A DNA stretch of 64,000 nucleotides from Pseudocercospora fijiensis CIRAD86 (Eukaryota > Ascomycota > Dothideomycetes > Mycosphaerellales > Mycosphaerellaceae). Numbering within the stretch: the stretch's first letter is position 1; every line of letters starts with the position of its first letter. A program made the position numbers and the translations under genes. Location of the stretch: NCBI RefSeq assembly GCF_000340215.1, contig NW_006921553.1:249100-313099 (forward strand), in the 5' to 3' direction. The notes beneath the pieces were generated by a model, which searched no databases, had not been told where the DNA came from, and saw nothing but the letters and a program-made list of their open reading frames with translations. Positions 42,601-54,679 of the stretch are shown here, one piece after another.

Positions 42601-45600
42601 GGCTACTTCGGCGTCCCTACGTACTTTATTACGTTTATAGCTAACCCTAACTAGCCGGAGATTACGCGTTATTTGTTCGACTATTAGGACGTAATAGACC
42701 GCCTAGATATTACGATAAGGGTCTTTATTTAGAAAGCTAGGGAGTTTCTATACGAGGTCTACTATAGGAACGTATTCGGTCGCTATATCGTAAGATACTA
42801 GATAGTCGAATACTAGAAGCGTAGCCTCCTCTACCTTTACCTCTTACTATAGATCGCGCCTAATTAAGCGCTAGATACTATATCTAAGATCGATAACTTT
42901 ATCCGCGCTAAGCTTCCGAGCCTAGCCGAGGACCCGGATAGTAGCGTAACGAACTTAGTTAAGGAATATATATATTATAGACCTTATAGCGCGGGCTTTC
43001 TATACGTCCCGTATATATAGTTACCTCGATACTCCGAAGGGACGTATTCTAAGGGATTCCCTATAGAGTTCTCGGACGAGACGGTAGTAACTAATATCGC
43101 GTTTCCGAAATATCGTAGACGCTATAACGGGAGGATATAGAATAAGAGGAGGAATCGCGCGTTCCTCTTTAATAATCGTTATATCGTACCGTATAATCTA
43201 TACCTACTAAAGCGGTTTAACGCCTATATTAACGTCGAGTAGGTCCGCTTATTACGGGCGATTAAATATATTAATAAGTACGTCTATAAGGGCGCCGACC
43301 GTACGACTACCCGCCTCGAGATTCCTAGTAACGAGATCGCTAACTACGTTAATATACGATATATTAGTCCTACGATAGCGATATACAATATCTTAGGAGG
43401 TAAGCGCTATAAAGAATAGCCCGCGGTTATTCGACTAGACGTCTACCTACCGCGCCCTAGGGGTAATATCGTATTTAACTATAACGCGATAATAGCGGAC
43501 CTACGCGGCGATAGACGATAACGTACTACGCTCGTCGCGTAGTTTCGGAATAACGCGTTACTACTAGATAACGACGTGTCTTACCGGCGCTTAACGTATC
43601 TTAAGTTTCTAAAACACTATACGCTATATAATAAAGCGTAGAAGAAACGTTCTAGGCGCGTAGTATACTCGATCGCGCGTCTTAACCCGCCCCTACGTCC
43701 TAAAGGCGAGATACTATACTTAATTAAATTGCTCTATATCGTTCGGGGTACTAAATGTTTCCGCGACTTAAGGATATATAGCGGTACCGTATATAAGAGC
43801 TTTCGAGCGGCGGCGATTGTATCTAGTCTTATAAGATCGGAAGATAAATAGCTAGATACGTTCCGGGAGGCCGAGAAGATATATACCTCCCGACAATTGC
43901 GTCTTATATTCGTACTACTTATCCTAACGGATACGATATCCGGAGCCGACTCTACGCGATAGTAGAGTGTTCTATAGAGGGATATATATAAAGATCTATA
44001 TATCGAACTACGGCGCGGAGGCTATATAGGAAGGTATAAGGAGATAAATACTACTACTAAAAGTTATAGTAAGTACTAGCTATATACCGAATTAGTTGCT
44101 AACGGATATAAGGTATCGGGCTATAGACTACCGAGTCCCGATCCTTCGTAGGCGAAAATACGTAGTAGTAACGACGCTATCGCTTAAGAAGAAGCGTTAG
44201 TCGATATAGGAAACGAAGACGGGAACAAACTCTACGTTTAACAAAACGCCTACCTTCTTAATAACGGTTAAAGGCGAGCCTTTACCGATATTACGAACGA
44301 TATCGACTAGAATCCGTTAACGGCGCACTTTTTTATCTAAGGTCTAGGAGGCTACGGGAAGACGTTCCTATACCGTATACTCGTAGCGACCTATAGAGTA
44401 CGTAGCCTTATCGTATTGTATATCGCGTCTTTAGGTATCGCTATATAGCTGCTTCCTAGTAGTCGTATAGCGTACTCCCGATTTAAACTTCCTTTAAGCA
44501 ATACCGGGCGGTAGGACTATCCTATTACGTAAGACATAATAGACGCTAAGCTAATCCGAAAGACTTATCTAGTTATTTAGGACGAAGCCGCGATATAGAA
44601 TAGTCGCGATATTATAGCTATATATCGACTCTTTTACAAGTTACGATTAGGTAGTAATAGCTAGGGTAACGAACTATTCTTCGTAGAAGTCCCCGTCGTA
44701 TTCGGCGGCGACTAGATATAGACTCTTCTAGTACTTCCCGAGTATAAGAAGTCTTCGAAGGAAGCAGACGTAATAGCGATTATATTTAAAGCCTTCCTAA
44801 TCTAGAATAAGATTAAGGTACTCTATCTCTAGCAAAATATACGGCTCGTAGATAGCAATCCGCGGAACGTCGACTTCTACCGCTAGACCCTCTATATTAT
44901 ATACGACGACGTGTTCGATCGATTTATTAAGCTACTAATATACGTCGGAAGAGTCTAGGACCTTAGCGAGCTTATCGATTTCGTCTTTCTAAGATAGGGT
45001 ATTATTAAGGCTAAGTACGACCTAGTATTCTATCGTTCTCGAGCTATCCTTTATATAACGAACGATACCGCCTACGAGATTAACGAACGTATCGTAGACG
45101 ACCTGCCGTATAGTACAATTCGCGAATATCGCTATAAGGATAAGATAGAGAAGTTGCCTAGCGATAAAGACTAGCCTCCGGAAATCTTAAGCCTTTTAAA
45201 ATCTATCTAGAATACCGAGCTCTAGATTCCTTACCTACGGATCCGGATAGGTATACTAATAATAATTATACGGAATATCTATAAGACGGTAGGACTCGTA
45301 AACAGAACGCGGGTTGTCGTCGTAAAAACACTCTAGTTCGGGATTAAAGTTCGGAAACTGCTAGACGACGATAATTAGGAAGTATACTAGATACCGCGAA
45401 TCTAGATACATTCGAATAAAGGCCTACCGTTTACCCTTAAGCGATATTAACTTCCGCTTCGACCTTGTTTCGCAATAACGATAAATAAATCTTAGGGTTA
45501 ATCCCTAGTATATATCGGTATTAACCTTCGACGGCCCGCATTTAGCTACGGCTAACTCTTCGTAGCATTCTTACGCGTTACGGACGTATATAACCTCCGC

Positions 45601-46632
45601 GTACTTATTAACGGAAAGTATGCTTTTACGTAGAGCGGCGACTCCCTAAATAAGGTGTTTTACTCGGCTCTATTATATCTACCTAAGCGTCTCTACGACT
45701 TTATTTTTAAGGATAGAAATCTGTTTATAGGTATAACCTCTAACGTCCTATTACGCGGAGCGATATACGCTATACCTACTAGCTCTACCGGACTAGCGTA
45801 GCAACCGCGACGCCCGTAGGGTACTCTTAACTACGTACCTCGAGCGTATATTCCCGAAATCGCTAAACCGCCTACCGGTTCTACTCGAGACGCTATAGAA
45901 CCCGAAGACGAGCCTAACTAGTATACTCGAAACTTTGCGGGTCTAGACCGCGAAGTAGGTAGCGATAGTAGCCTTCCGCGTAGGGTAGAAAGGGGTCCTA
46001 GGGCATTCGTACTAGGTAACGACGAAGATAGGACGTTAGTAGATACTAGAGTCGGACGATAGCTAAGCCGGCGAGAAACTACGCTAACTATAGTACTAGC
46101 GAAAACTTCGCGCCGACCGTTATTCGTAGAACTTCCTAGATACTAACTAGACGACTCCTTAGTCTACCTCTAGAACTTAGCCCCGGGTCCTAGTAACGCC
46201 TAATAGATAATCCAAGTTATAGCTAAAATAATACCTTCGAAGGAGATTGCGTAGGTAGATCTAACTAAGACCTTATCGATACTACCTACGCTAGTACCTA
46301 TACCGGTACCTCGTTCCGTATCTACGGTATATACAATCTAATAGATTTCTAAGGATACTACGCCTATTCTAGGTCCTTCGTTCTCTAGGAACCGACTACC
46401 CGGACAACCCGTATTCCTCTCGAAGCCTATATCCCGTACTTAAGACTCTACTCCGACCTCGATAGTATACGCTCTAACGCTACCTCGTACTCTAAGGCTA
46501 GGCGACGTTACTAAGGGAAAGGCTCCGGTTGTCGGATATAAACAAGAAGCTAAGATCCTTAGTATACTTTAAGACGTAGATCTCGACTTCGATATAGAAG
46601 ACTTTTAGGCTACGATTAGTAGTTATTCTCTA
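39649..46632 (+). mobile_element. Helitron Rep/helicase gene, full length, RIP-inactivated
   Basis: One frame of about 2,328 codons runs from ATG 39,649 to about 46,632 without a frame change; the breaks I met are TAG/TAA at former Gln/Trp codons. Order: Ser-rich N-terminus; Helitron-like domain; Rep rolling-circle nuclease with VPTYFITFIANPN (about 42,613-42,651); the HUH position, now YLY (42,832-42,840); the two-Tyr box IKYINKYVYKGADR (43,261-43,302); then a Pif1-type helicase with P-loop GLGGYGKTFLY (44,341-44,373), DEAA (44,581-44,592) and near the end FAITINKS followed by a former Gln codon. This combination is diagnostic of Helitrons. The termini (5' TC, 3' CTRR with hairpin) were not located. 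The last about 250 codons are low-complexity Thr/Pro/Ser. Confidence 0.92.
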
Positions 46633-46890
46633 TAATATATATATACAAAACTTCTCTATCCGTAGTAGTATTTTTTTCTCTTTAGATATAGAGGTTAGCT
46701 ACCTAAATACGGTTAGCGTATTACTACTTCTCCGAAGCACTAAGAACCTTGTTATTTAGCCGCTTATCCCCTATCTATATAAGCTAAGTTCCCGGTAGTT
46801 CTCTTAGTTATCCTCCTTTCTCTTCGAGTTCTCTACTATACTCCTAGCGCTAATATAATATCGAGCCTTAATATCGTACCTAAAGTAGGA
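46633..46890. other. Spacer after the Helitron frame
   Basis: TA-rich, contains TATATATATA and a T7 run. No gene is supported. The Helitron 3' hairpin should lie here or after the next frame, but I could not settle it. Confidence 0.3.
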
Positions 46891-47860
46891 AAGGACTACG
46901 CGCAATAGTTCGTATAAGTAGTAGTAGAAGTATATTAAAAAGGTGAAATTCAAGAAACTAGAACTACGGACTACGCGCTAGCAAAGAAAATCGTAAGCGG
47001 TAAAGGGCGAGATCTAGTATTTTAAGAGGGCTATATACGTATACTAGGAGAAGGCGTAACGTAGAAGGGTACCGATAAGAGAGCGAGGCGAGCGGCGCTA
47101 GTCTATATCCTCGGTATAGACGCTAGAAGTTGCGCTATACTAAACTGTCCCTTTCCTTCGAAATATAGAACTTGCGAATCTAACCGTAGTTATTTCGAAG
47201 GGTGCCGTTATTCCTATAACCTAGCGCTAAAGCTACTATATAGTAATTGCGCTTATAGAGGAGATCCTAGGAGCTATACTAGCTATATAAACTATAACCG
47301 GAAGAGAGTAGTATTACTAGAATTCGAAGATAGCGGGCGGGCTTCGAAATCGAATACTCGACCTCTATCTACGGAGTACGAATAGGAAGAGGGCACTCTA
47401 GAATATTAAGAGACTATCTCCGCCGAGGATACTAGCTACTAGTAGGAATACGGCTTTACCCCGGACGTATCTTAGAAAGCGGAAGAACTTAGGCGAAGTA
47501 TAAGCAAAGCATAGCTCTAGTAACTCTTCGAGTTTCTAGCGGAATTGTTATATTCTAATTCTCCTACGTTTCCGATATAGTACATTCGAGATATATATTA
47601 CGAGAGTATTAGCGAGATTGCAAGCGGTTATATACGGAAAATAGGCAATAAGCGAGCTCGTATAGGAGTCGTCGCGGTAGTAGAGTAGACTTAACTAGAT
47701 TAGGTATATATTTTAAACCGACTACGATACGAATAGTAATAACGGCGGTAACGTACTAAGAAACGCGAGATTAAATATTACTAGCTTCGCCGACCGATAT
47801 TATAGGCCTAGTATATATCTATTATATAGGTAGACGAGATAAAAATAGGAAGGAGAAGAT
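46891..47860 (+). pseudogene. RIP-degraded plus-strand frame with Cys cluster, unidentified
   Basis: A frame begins near 46,900 and contains CAILNCPFPSKYRTC, then EGCRYSYN and YSNCAYRGD, suggesting a Cys/His zinc-binding module (some partners may have become Tyr by TG-to-TA change). An acidic Ser/Glu/Thr-rich region follows and then a basic tail. Same strand as the Helitron gene and about 260 bp behind it. It could be a second Helitron protein, captured cargo, or a neighbour. No family is recognised. Confidence 0.35.
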
Positions 47861-49079
47861 TGTAAGTTACTTTATAGATTTCATTTTTTACGGAGGGCTA
47901 ACTAACCTCCGTAGAGTATATATATCGGTCCGCGCCCTATAGCGTAGATAGTATATCTTATCTTATTTCCTATCGCGTTTTCTAACTTTCAACTTCTTAA
48001 TTAGTATACTATTCTTAGATTATCGCGTTCTTGCGAGTAGCGGCAATATAGATTCCTATAGCAAAGCGATTACTAGGTCCTATCTAGAAGAAGGGGGAGC
48101 TAGCGCCGAAGTCGCGAGTAAAGTCCGAGCCTAGAAGGGTAGCGTACGACTAGGCGTTAACGGTAGAGGTACCTAGCGACTACTAGTACTCGATCGTCTC
48201 GGCGCCCTCTTAGAGGACGATAGTATAGTTAAAAGTAAGGCGGCGCACTACGCTACTAACGAAACGTATAAAGACTTCGCCTACGACGAGCTTTAAGGGT
48301 TAGTATATCTAGTAATATGTATTTATAAACGAGACTTACTAGAGTCGCGACCCTCTTAGAGCCGGTCTTCTTAACTAGAACTCGCTTCGTAGAGCGAGAG
48401 GGAGACTCGTTAGAGGACGTACCGGCGAGATCGATAACCTCCTTGCCCTTAAATACTTAAGCGACTAATACTATTAGCGACGCGGTTATAAAGGTTTAGC
48501 GATAATATTAAACTTACCGGTAGCGCTCGAGATCTTACTAGGAGTGTCTATACTCGCTAGTATAGCGGGTAGATATAGTTGCTAGCTTAGGGAAGGTAGA
48601 GGGAGCGGTAACGAGTCGTAGAGGTAGTAGTAGTAGTAGAAGTAGTAGTAGTAGAAGTAGTAGTAAGTAGAAGAAGTTGTTATTAGAAAGGCGCGCGATT
48701 TAAAAAGTGCGATTTGTAACGATTTCCGCCTTGTTACCTAGCGCGGTATAGCAACAGCCGCCGTAGAATCTTCTAGAATCTAGCTTACTCTATCCCGCTC
48801 GTCGCCTTAGCCTTTACTTATAGCTCTTCGCCCTTTACTTATAGCTCTTCGAGCTATATAAATACTAGTACTTAGGTAAAGGCTCCCGAGACGGAGCGCT
48901 TTAATAATCTATACGTTAGCGAGGATGATTTTAGGCGTATATCCTATACTAAATCTACTACTCTATCGCGTTTAGTACTCGTATACTCCGGGAGATACTG
49001 TCTTTCGATATTAAATTAACTATATTAAGCTCTACTACTACGATTCCTATTGTAAATAGCGACATTTAATAAGTTAAGC
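47861..49079. other. RIP DNA, no firm gene
   Basis: A plus-strand stretch at about 48,050-48,700 is fairly open and ends in a Ser/Arg-rich TAG/AGTAGT repeat (about 48,624-48,668). Without a motif or start I do not call it. Confidence 0.35.
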
Positions 49080-50350
49080 TCGTACTTAATTGCGGGAATC
49101 TCCCGAAAGATCTACTATAGTTATAAAGTATAAAGTATACTAGGCTGCTTTAACCTTCTTATACCGATATACGGTCTTTAGTAGGTCGTTAATAGCCTTG
49201 TTCCGTTATAATTAACTCGTACCTCTCCTTTCTAGCATTAAGCCTCCTATATCCGCTAACAAACGACGTCGAGACTTTCTCGAAGAGCTATATAATCTCG
49301 CGATAAGTACTTAATACCGCCTTTATCGTCGTTTCGGTAGTCTACTCGGCTATTTCTTCTTCGCGCTAATGCCTAAAAGTAGTGTTAATATTTTATATTA
49401 CGTTCTACGTCTCCTCGGACTATAGAACGTTAAATCGAACAAGCTTCTCCTAGTTATTATCTTACTACTACTAGAAAGATTTAGCGAAACTTGCGGCTCG
49501 GTCGTAGAACTAGAAGGTGTTCGACCCCGGTAGACAATAAATCCTATTAGGTTAAATTACGTTCGAGTTAGAAAGCTTAGCTAAAGCTAAACGTACTAAA
49601 TCGCGCTATAGAGTTTAGGGATTATACTTAAAAGGCCTATTGCTTAGCCTACTCGATTTTAGCTAGATACTCGAGAAATTGCTCCTAACTTCCCTATTCT
49701 ACTATATTAATTATCGTCTATTTATACCCGATATTACGCTCTCCGATAATATACTAAATTACTCTTAGTCGTCCTATTCCGCCGCCTTAATACTATAGTA
49801 TCTATTTATTCGTAGTAGTACGCTCTCTTATAATATACTAAAGCCTAAACGAGACGACTTCCTTATAGTCCCTATAGTTAAGCCCCCTTTCTACGTATAA
49901 GAGTATGTTTTCGAGGAGATAGACCGGACGTCTAGTAACTTCTAGAAGCGTCGTATATTAATCGATTACTCTAGGTAGACACTTTGAATCTTACTCCTTT
50001 TTAGACGGAAGTAGCCTAGTTAGGGCAAATAGGGATACCTTACTAAAGATTCTAGGCTTCCGAGCTAAGCGGCGATATAGTTAAGGTCGACTATATAAGG
50101 CTTCGTAATCTTATTAGCTATGCCCTACTACCCGCTCTTCTCGTAGGAACGGTAAGGTTTCTTATATATCTATACTACGACCTCGTATACGAAAGGCTTC
50201 TATATACTTTAGCAATCTAGCGTTGTACGAATTTTATTATAATAGGTTCGGTGTCTCCGAGCGCGCGTAGAATTCTAATTACGTAAGCTAGCGTACGCTC
50301 GATATACGTTCTAATAAATTTATAGTAGGAGTAACTAGACTATAATATCT
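49080..50350 (-). pseudogene. RIP-degraded Gln-rich minus-strand coding frame, unidentified
   Basis: One minus-strand frame holds from about 50,350 to 49,080 (about 420 codons) once TAG/TAA are read as former Gln/Trp. It includes KPYRSYEKSG, a segment reading KITKPYIVDLNYIAA, then NPIYCLPG-like and FYDRAASFAKSF stretches, a run of four adjacent stop codons that would have been poly-Gln, and a long heptad-like helical region ending ARKERYELIITEQG. The pattern of stops only at Q/W positions in one frame and not in others supports real coding origin. No transposase, RT or recombinase signature was recognised. Confidence 0.4.
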
Positions 50351-53300
50351 CGAGGAAACTCGGGAGGGAGTTAAAGTTGATAAACGGCTTTATACCGTTA
50401 CCGAAGAAGGAGAAGAATCGGATCGGGGAGGAGAAGTAGACTTAGCTAACTAGGAAACGTACTTCCTATATTATAGGGAAAGTCCCTACGTAACTCTACG
50501 GATATTAGGTATATAAGAATATTATAGGGAAAGGACGACGTTAACAATTTATAATAGCCTACCCTACTATTAATCTACTTAGGGTTTCCTACGTATAGCT
50601 TATATTATATAGAATATATATAATAATACTATAAATGAGGTAAGCTAAGGGTACCGGCTAAGTACCGCTATAGTATTATATAAGACATTAACTATAGCAG
50701 AGCACTATTACCGAACGATAGGAGCGGAATATAGCTACGTTACTATCTTATATAAGACTTAGTTCTAGCTAACTATAGTCGAACTAAAATTTAAGAGCCT
50801 TAGGCTAATATATCGCCTAGCGCTCGGGTTATTATAGCGTCGAAGGCAGCCTATCTTCTTGCCCTCTTTAAGCGCTATACTTCCTTATAAATTGTCGGCG
50901 CTAATATAGGCTAGGTAATACAAGGTATATCGTTCCTAATTGCTATAACCCCCTAGAGTATAAAGTAACATTATAACGCCTTTAATTCCCGATATATACT
51001 TTAGTAATAAGGACTATTTACTTATAGAGATCGCCGCGCCCTTAGGTTTGTCTTTTTAGGCTCTAAGATAGAAAGCACCTTATTAATAGTAGGGTATAGC
51101 GGAACTCGTACGCTAAACTAGGATCCTGTCCTTCTCGAGTACGAAATATCTTCGAGAAGATTCTTATCTATTATAACGCGTATCTAGGATATTATCGCCG
51201 GCTCTAGGTATACTTCTAAAACATTCTATATAGTCTAGCGCTCGGACTAGAATAAAGAGGTATTACTCTTAGATCGTAGTTTCTATATAAGTATAAGACC
51301 GCCGGTAGTAGTAGTAGCTTGTTTTACTAATTTACTACCTTAGAGTAGACGATTCGGCTATATTTTATAATAGAAAATCTATAATCCTAGTAAATTTCTA
51401 ACCTCCTCCTATAGAAAGGACCTTCTAGAGCCTACTAGTAACAATCTTCTTCTAACCGCGAGGTTATAACTTCTCTATAATAAGGCCTCTTAGCGTTAGA
51501 ATATCTCTACGGGTAGATACTACTAATACTTTATCGAGATATTAAAACTCCTAGTATTAGTAGAAGCTTACGCTCTAAAATTTATAGACCGTAAAATTAT
51601 ACTAGTGCCTTCGCTCGTACGAGCTAGAACCCTAGCTAATAGGTTACCTTCTTATAACTTTTATAGAAGTAATAAATATTAATCGAACTAATAGCGAATA
51701 TTGCTTTTTAGATATAGGGAGCTATAGTATATATATATATAGCTTTACTTACGAGGTTCCTAGTCTACTCGATAGTAGCCCGCTTACGGGCGTCTTTAGT
51801 TAGAGTATAGCGCTAGGCAAGCGTTAGGGTCTATTAGGATAAGCTCTATCGATATAAGGCTCGCCTAAAGCTATTCCTTAATTAATATTACGAGTTTTTA
51901 CGCTATAATACTACTATATAGACATTGCCCTATATAACTTTGTTATCGATAATAGAGGTATAATCTTCCTTCTTAATTGTATCTCTATCGTTAGATACTA
52001 CTACGCCGATTTAACTTCGCGAGATATAGCCCTCGATAAACCTTTCTTAGCAAATTAACGCTCTAATTTATAGGTACTTTAGTTATTCTTACGTTAACTA
52101 GGTACTTAATTAATATTATAGTAATAATTCTAGGCCATAGGAAGAAGCGGATATTATTACGCGAGTTAACCTCGGAATATAAATTTCCTTATAGCTAGGT
52201 AAAGATAATAATATTATATATTAGCTCTTATACCGCCGTCGTAGGCTACTTTGCCTTTACCGGGAATAGGCGTTTAGAGAGACGCTTTACGTCTAGTACG
52301 GTAGCAATATACGTTTGTTCTAGGTTATTAGTAGTAGCCCTTTCTAACTAAATATTTATATAACTTTAGTTTAGCTCGTTAAGCCCTATTGTTTACTTCT
52401 AATCGCATTCTAATAGCTATAATTTAGACGAGGCCCTATCTTATCCCTATTTAAATATATAGGGAGCTTTATAATATATAGTATCTAGACCCGGGAGAGC
52501 TCCTAACCTTAGGCGCTCCGATTGCTATAGCTATAGTATTCCCGCTCTCTCCTTAGCTTAAAGCCTAGAGGCTCCTCGGTAGCTAGTAGTAAAGACGCGA
52601 AACGACCTACGGCTAGTATAGTAAAAGGCAAAACTAATATTTCGAGCCCTAAAGTATAGTATAGAGCTATATTATAACTTGATTTCTAGATAAGACCTAG
52701 TTAATCGTAAGCGTAGTAAGATTGGTTCCTATTTATAAAAGCCTAGAAGAGTACTATAAGCTTAATAAGATTTTCTCTTAAAGGCGCGGAGAGCTTAGAG
52801 TTCTTAACGTTACGGAGCATTTAAGAGCGTTAAGGCTTATTAGGCTAGCCTTCGGTATTTATAAACTACGACTACTAGACTAAACTAACGATATCGATAA
52901 ACTAACAAGTAGTACTTTATAAGCCTTCCGCTTAATAAGGTCTTACTAGGGAAGTAGCTATACGGCGAGCTTTCTATAACTCTTTCTAGATTCTATACTA
53001 CTTATTAAGGCAACTATAATCGCTAGGGCAATAAGGACGGTCGAAATCGCGTAGATACTAATATAAAGCTTATTTATAGACTATACTACTATAACAATTA
53101 CGAGACGTAAGGCTCTTTCTTAGGATATAAGCGATAGGGCGAAATAATCCTAAGAGTATAGGTTAGTTATAAGAGATTATACTAATAGGCCTAGACTACG
53201 TCTAGTATTCTCCTACTAGAGAATCCTTAAGTTAGCACTTTACGTAACTCTATAGGCTATTCTACGGCCGGTCTTACCTAGCCTATTACTCCTTAGGCTA

Positions 53301-54557
53301 CTACTCTCTAAGCTACGAAAACCTATAGTCGTAGGCGCTACGAAAACGGACGTGTCCTCGAAATATAGCGGGCAACCGCTATAAGTAGTAATATAAAGCT
53401 AATAAGGTAAGTAATTAGTAGATATTTAAAGCGATTAGGGTTTGTACGCTTCGTACTATAGTGCCGTAGTTGCTAAAATACTATCTACTAAAAGTGCTTT
53501 CGAGAGTAACGTATCTAGTAGTTAGCCTTTAGCTCTCGAAGACTAGTAATAGCTATAATACTACTTAGACTCCTTTTCTAGGAGATTCTTAAGCGAGTAT
53601 AGTATTAGCTAGTAACCGGCCCTATATACCTAGGCTGAGTTTTAAGCCTATATAAGAGGCCTCCTTCTATATAGTAGATAGGGCACTAACCTCGTATAGT
53701 ATATTGTTTATATTATACTTCTATAATGCCTATATTGTAGGGCTCTAGTTATTAGCCTAAGCAACGGTCTTGTTATCCTATTATACTAAACATAGCTGCC
53801 TATATTATTATAGATTATATTACCCTCGGTTACCTATACTATTACTACTAGTAGTAGTAGTAGTATTAGTTTCCGTCCTTTATTAGAGCCGAAGGTAGGG
53901 CTATCTCTTTATATCTAATAGGTTCGGGTATATCGAAGGTAGTCCTAGGGCACGAATAGCTATAACTAGAGCGAGGGCACGATAAGAGCCTACGATATAG
54001 ACGATATAGAAGTATCTCGAGGGGCTATTACGATAAGCGAAGAAACTTCTTAACGAGGGCATCTCTTTAACCCCGAAAAGCTATAAACCCTTAGGACTAT
54101 TATAGCTTAGGGCCTAGTCTATAACTATAGCTAGCTTCTAAGGACTCGGCTCTAGGTCGAAGACCTATTTAGTACCGCTTACTCGAGATAAGCCCCGCCT
54201 AAGGAGGAGATAGATTAATTACCTATCGGCCTTACTTAGTTTGCTAAGACTATTAATCGATAGTAAATACGGATTGCAGGTCGGATAGCCGGGGAGTCCC
54301 CTATTAATCGGGTAGGGCGTTCCTAGATTCGTAGCCTCGCTTAGATAGTGCTTAGCCTTCTACTAGAAAAAGAAGGCTACTACCCCCCTGCCTAGCTAAA
54401 GGAGATACGAGCTAGTTTCTAGGATCTAGGTATAAACAGAGATTATAGTCTCTCCCTTCGAGCGGCTTTCGTAAAAATTTACTAAACTAAGCTCCTAGAG
54501 GTAGTTAGGCGACCCCTAGGAGGCTAAATCCTAATGCTACCCCGGGGGTAATACTAG
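50351..54557. other. RIP DNA, family unresolved
   Basis: More TA-rich than other parts. I could not follow a frame for more than about 100 codons on either strand, and found no RT, integrase, transposase or helicase motif. A TAG/AGT microsatellite lies at about 53,848-53,870. The last kilobase may include the 5' LTR of the Gypsy element that follows, but I could not match it to a 3' copy. Confidence 0.45.
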
Positions 54558-54586
54558 GAGAGAATAGCCTAATATACTATTCTCTC
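54558..54586. repeat. 10-bp inverted repeat
   Basis: GAGAGAATAG (54,558-54,567) and CTATTCTCTC (54,577-54,586) with a 9-nt loop, preceded by a C4/G5 palindromic tract (54,539-54,550). It lies at the head of the Gypsy element. Confidence 0.75.
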
Positions 54587-54679
54587 GTATAGCAATATTA
54601 TAACAAACTAAATATACTAAAAACAAAAACACCTTTATATAGCATTTTATTTTAATTATTTTATAAACAATCGAATAAG

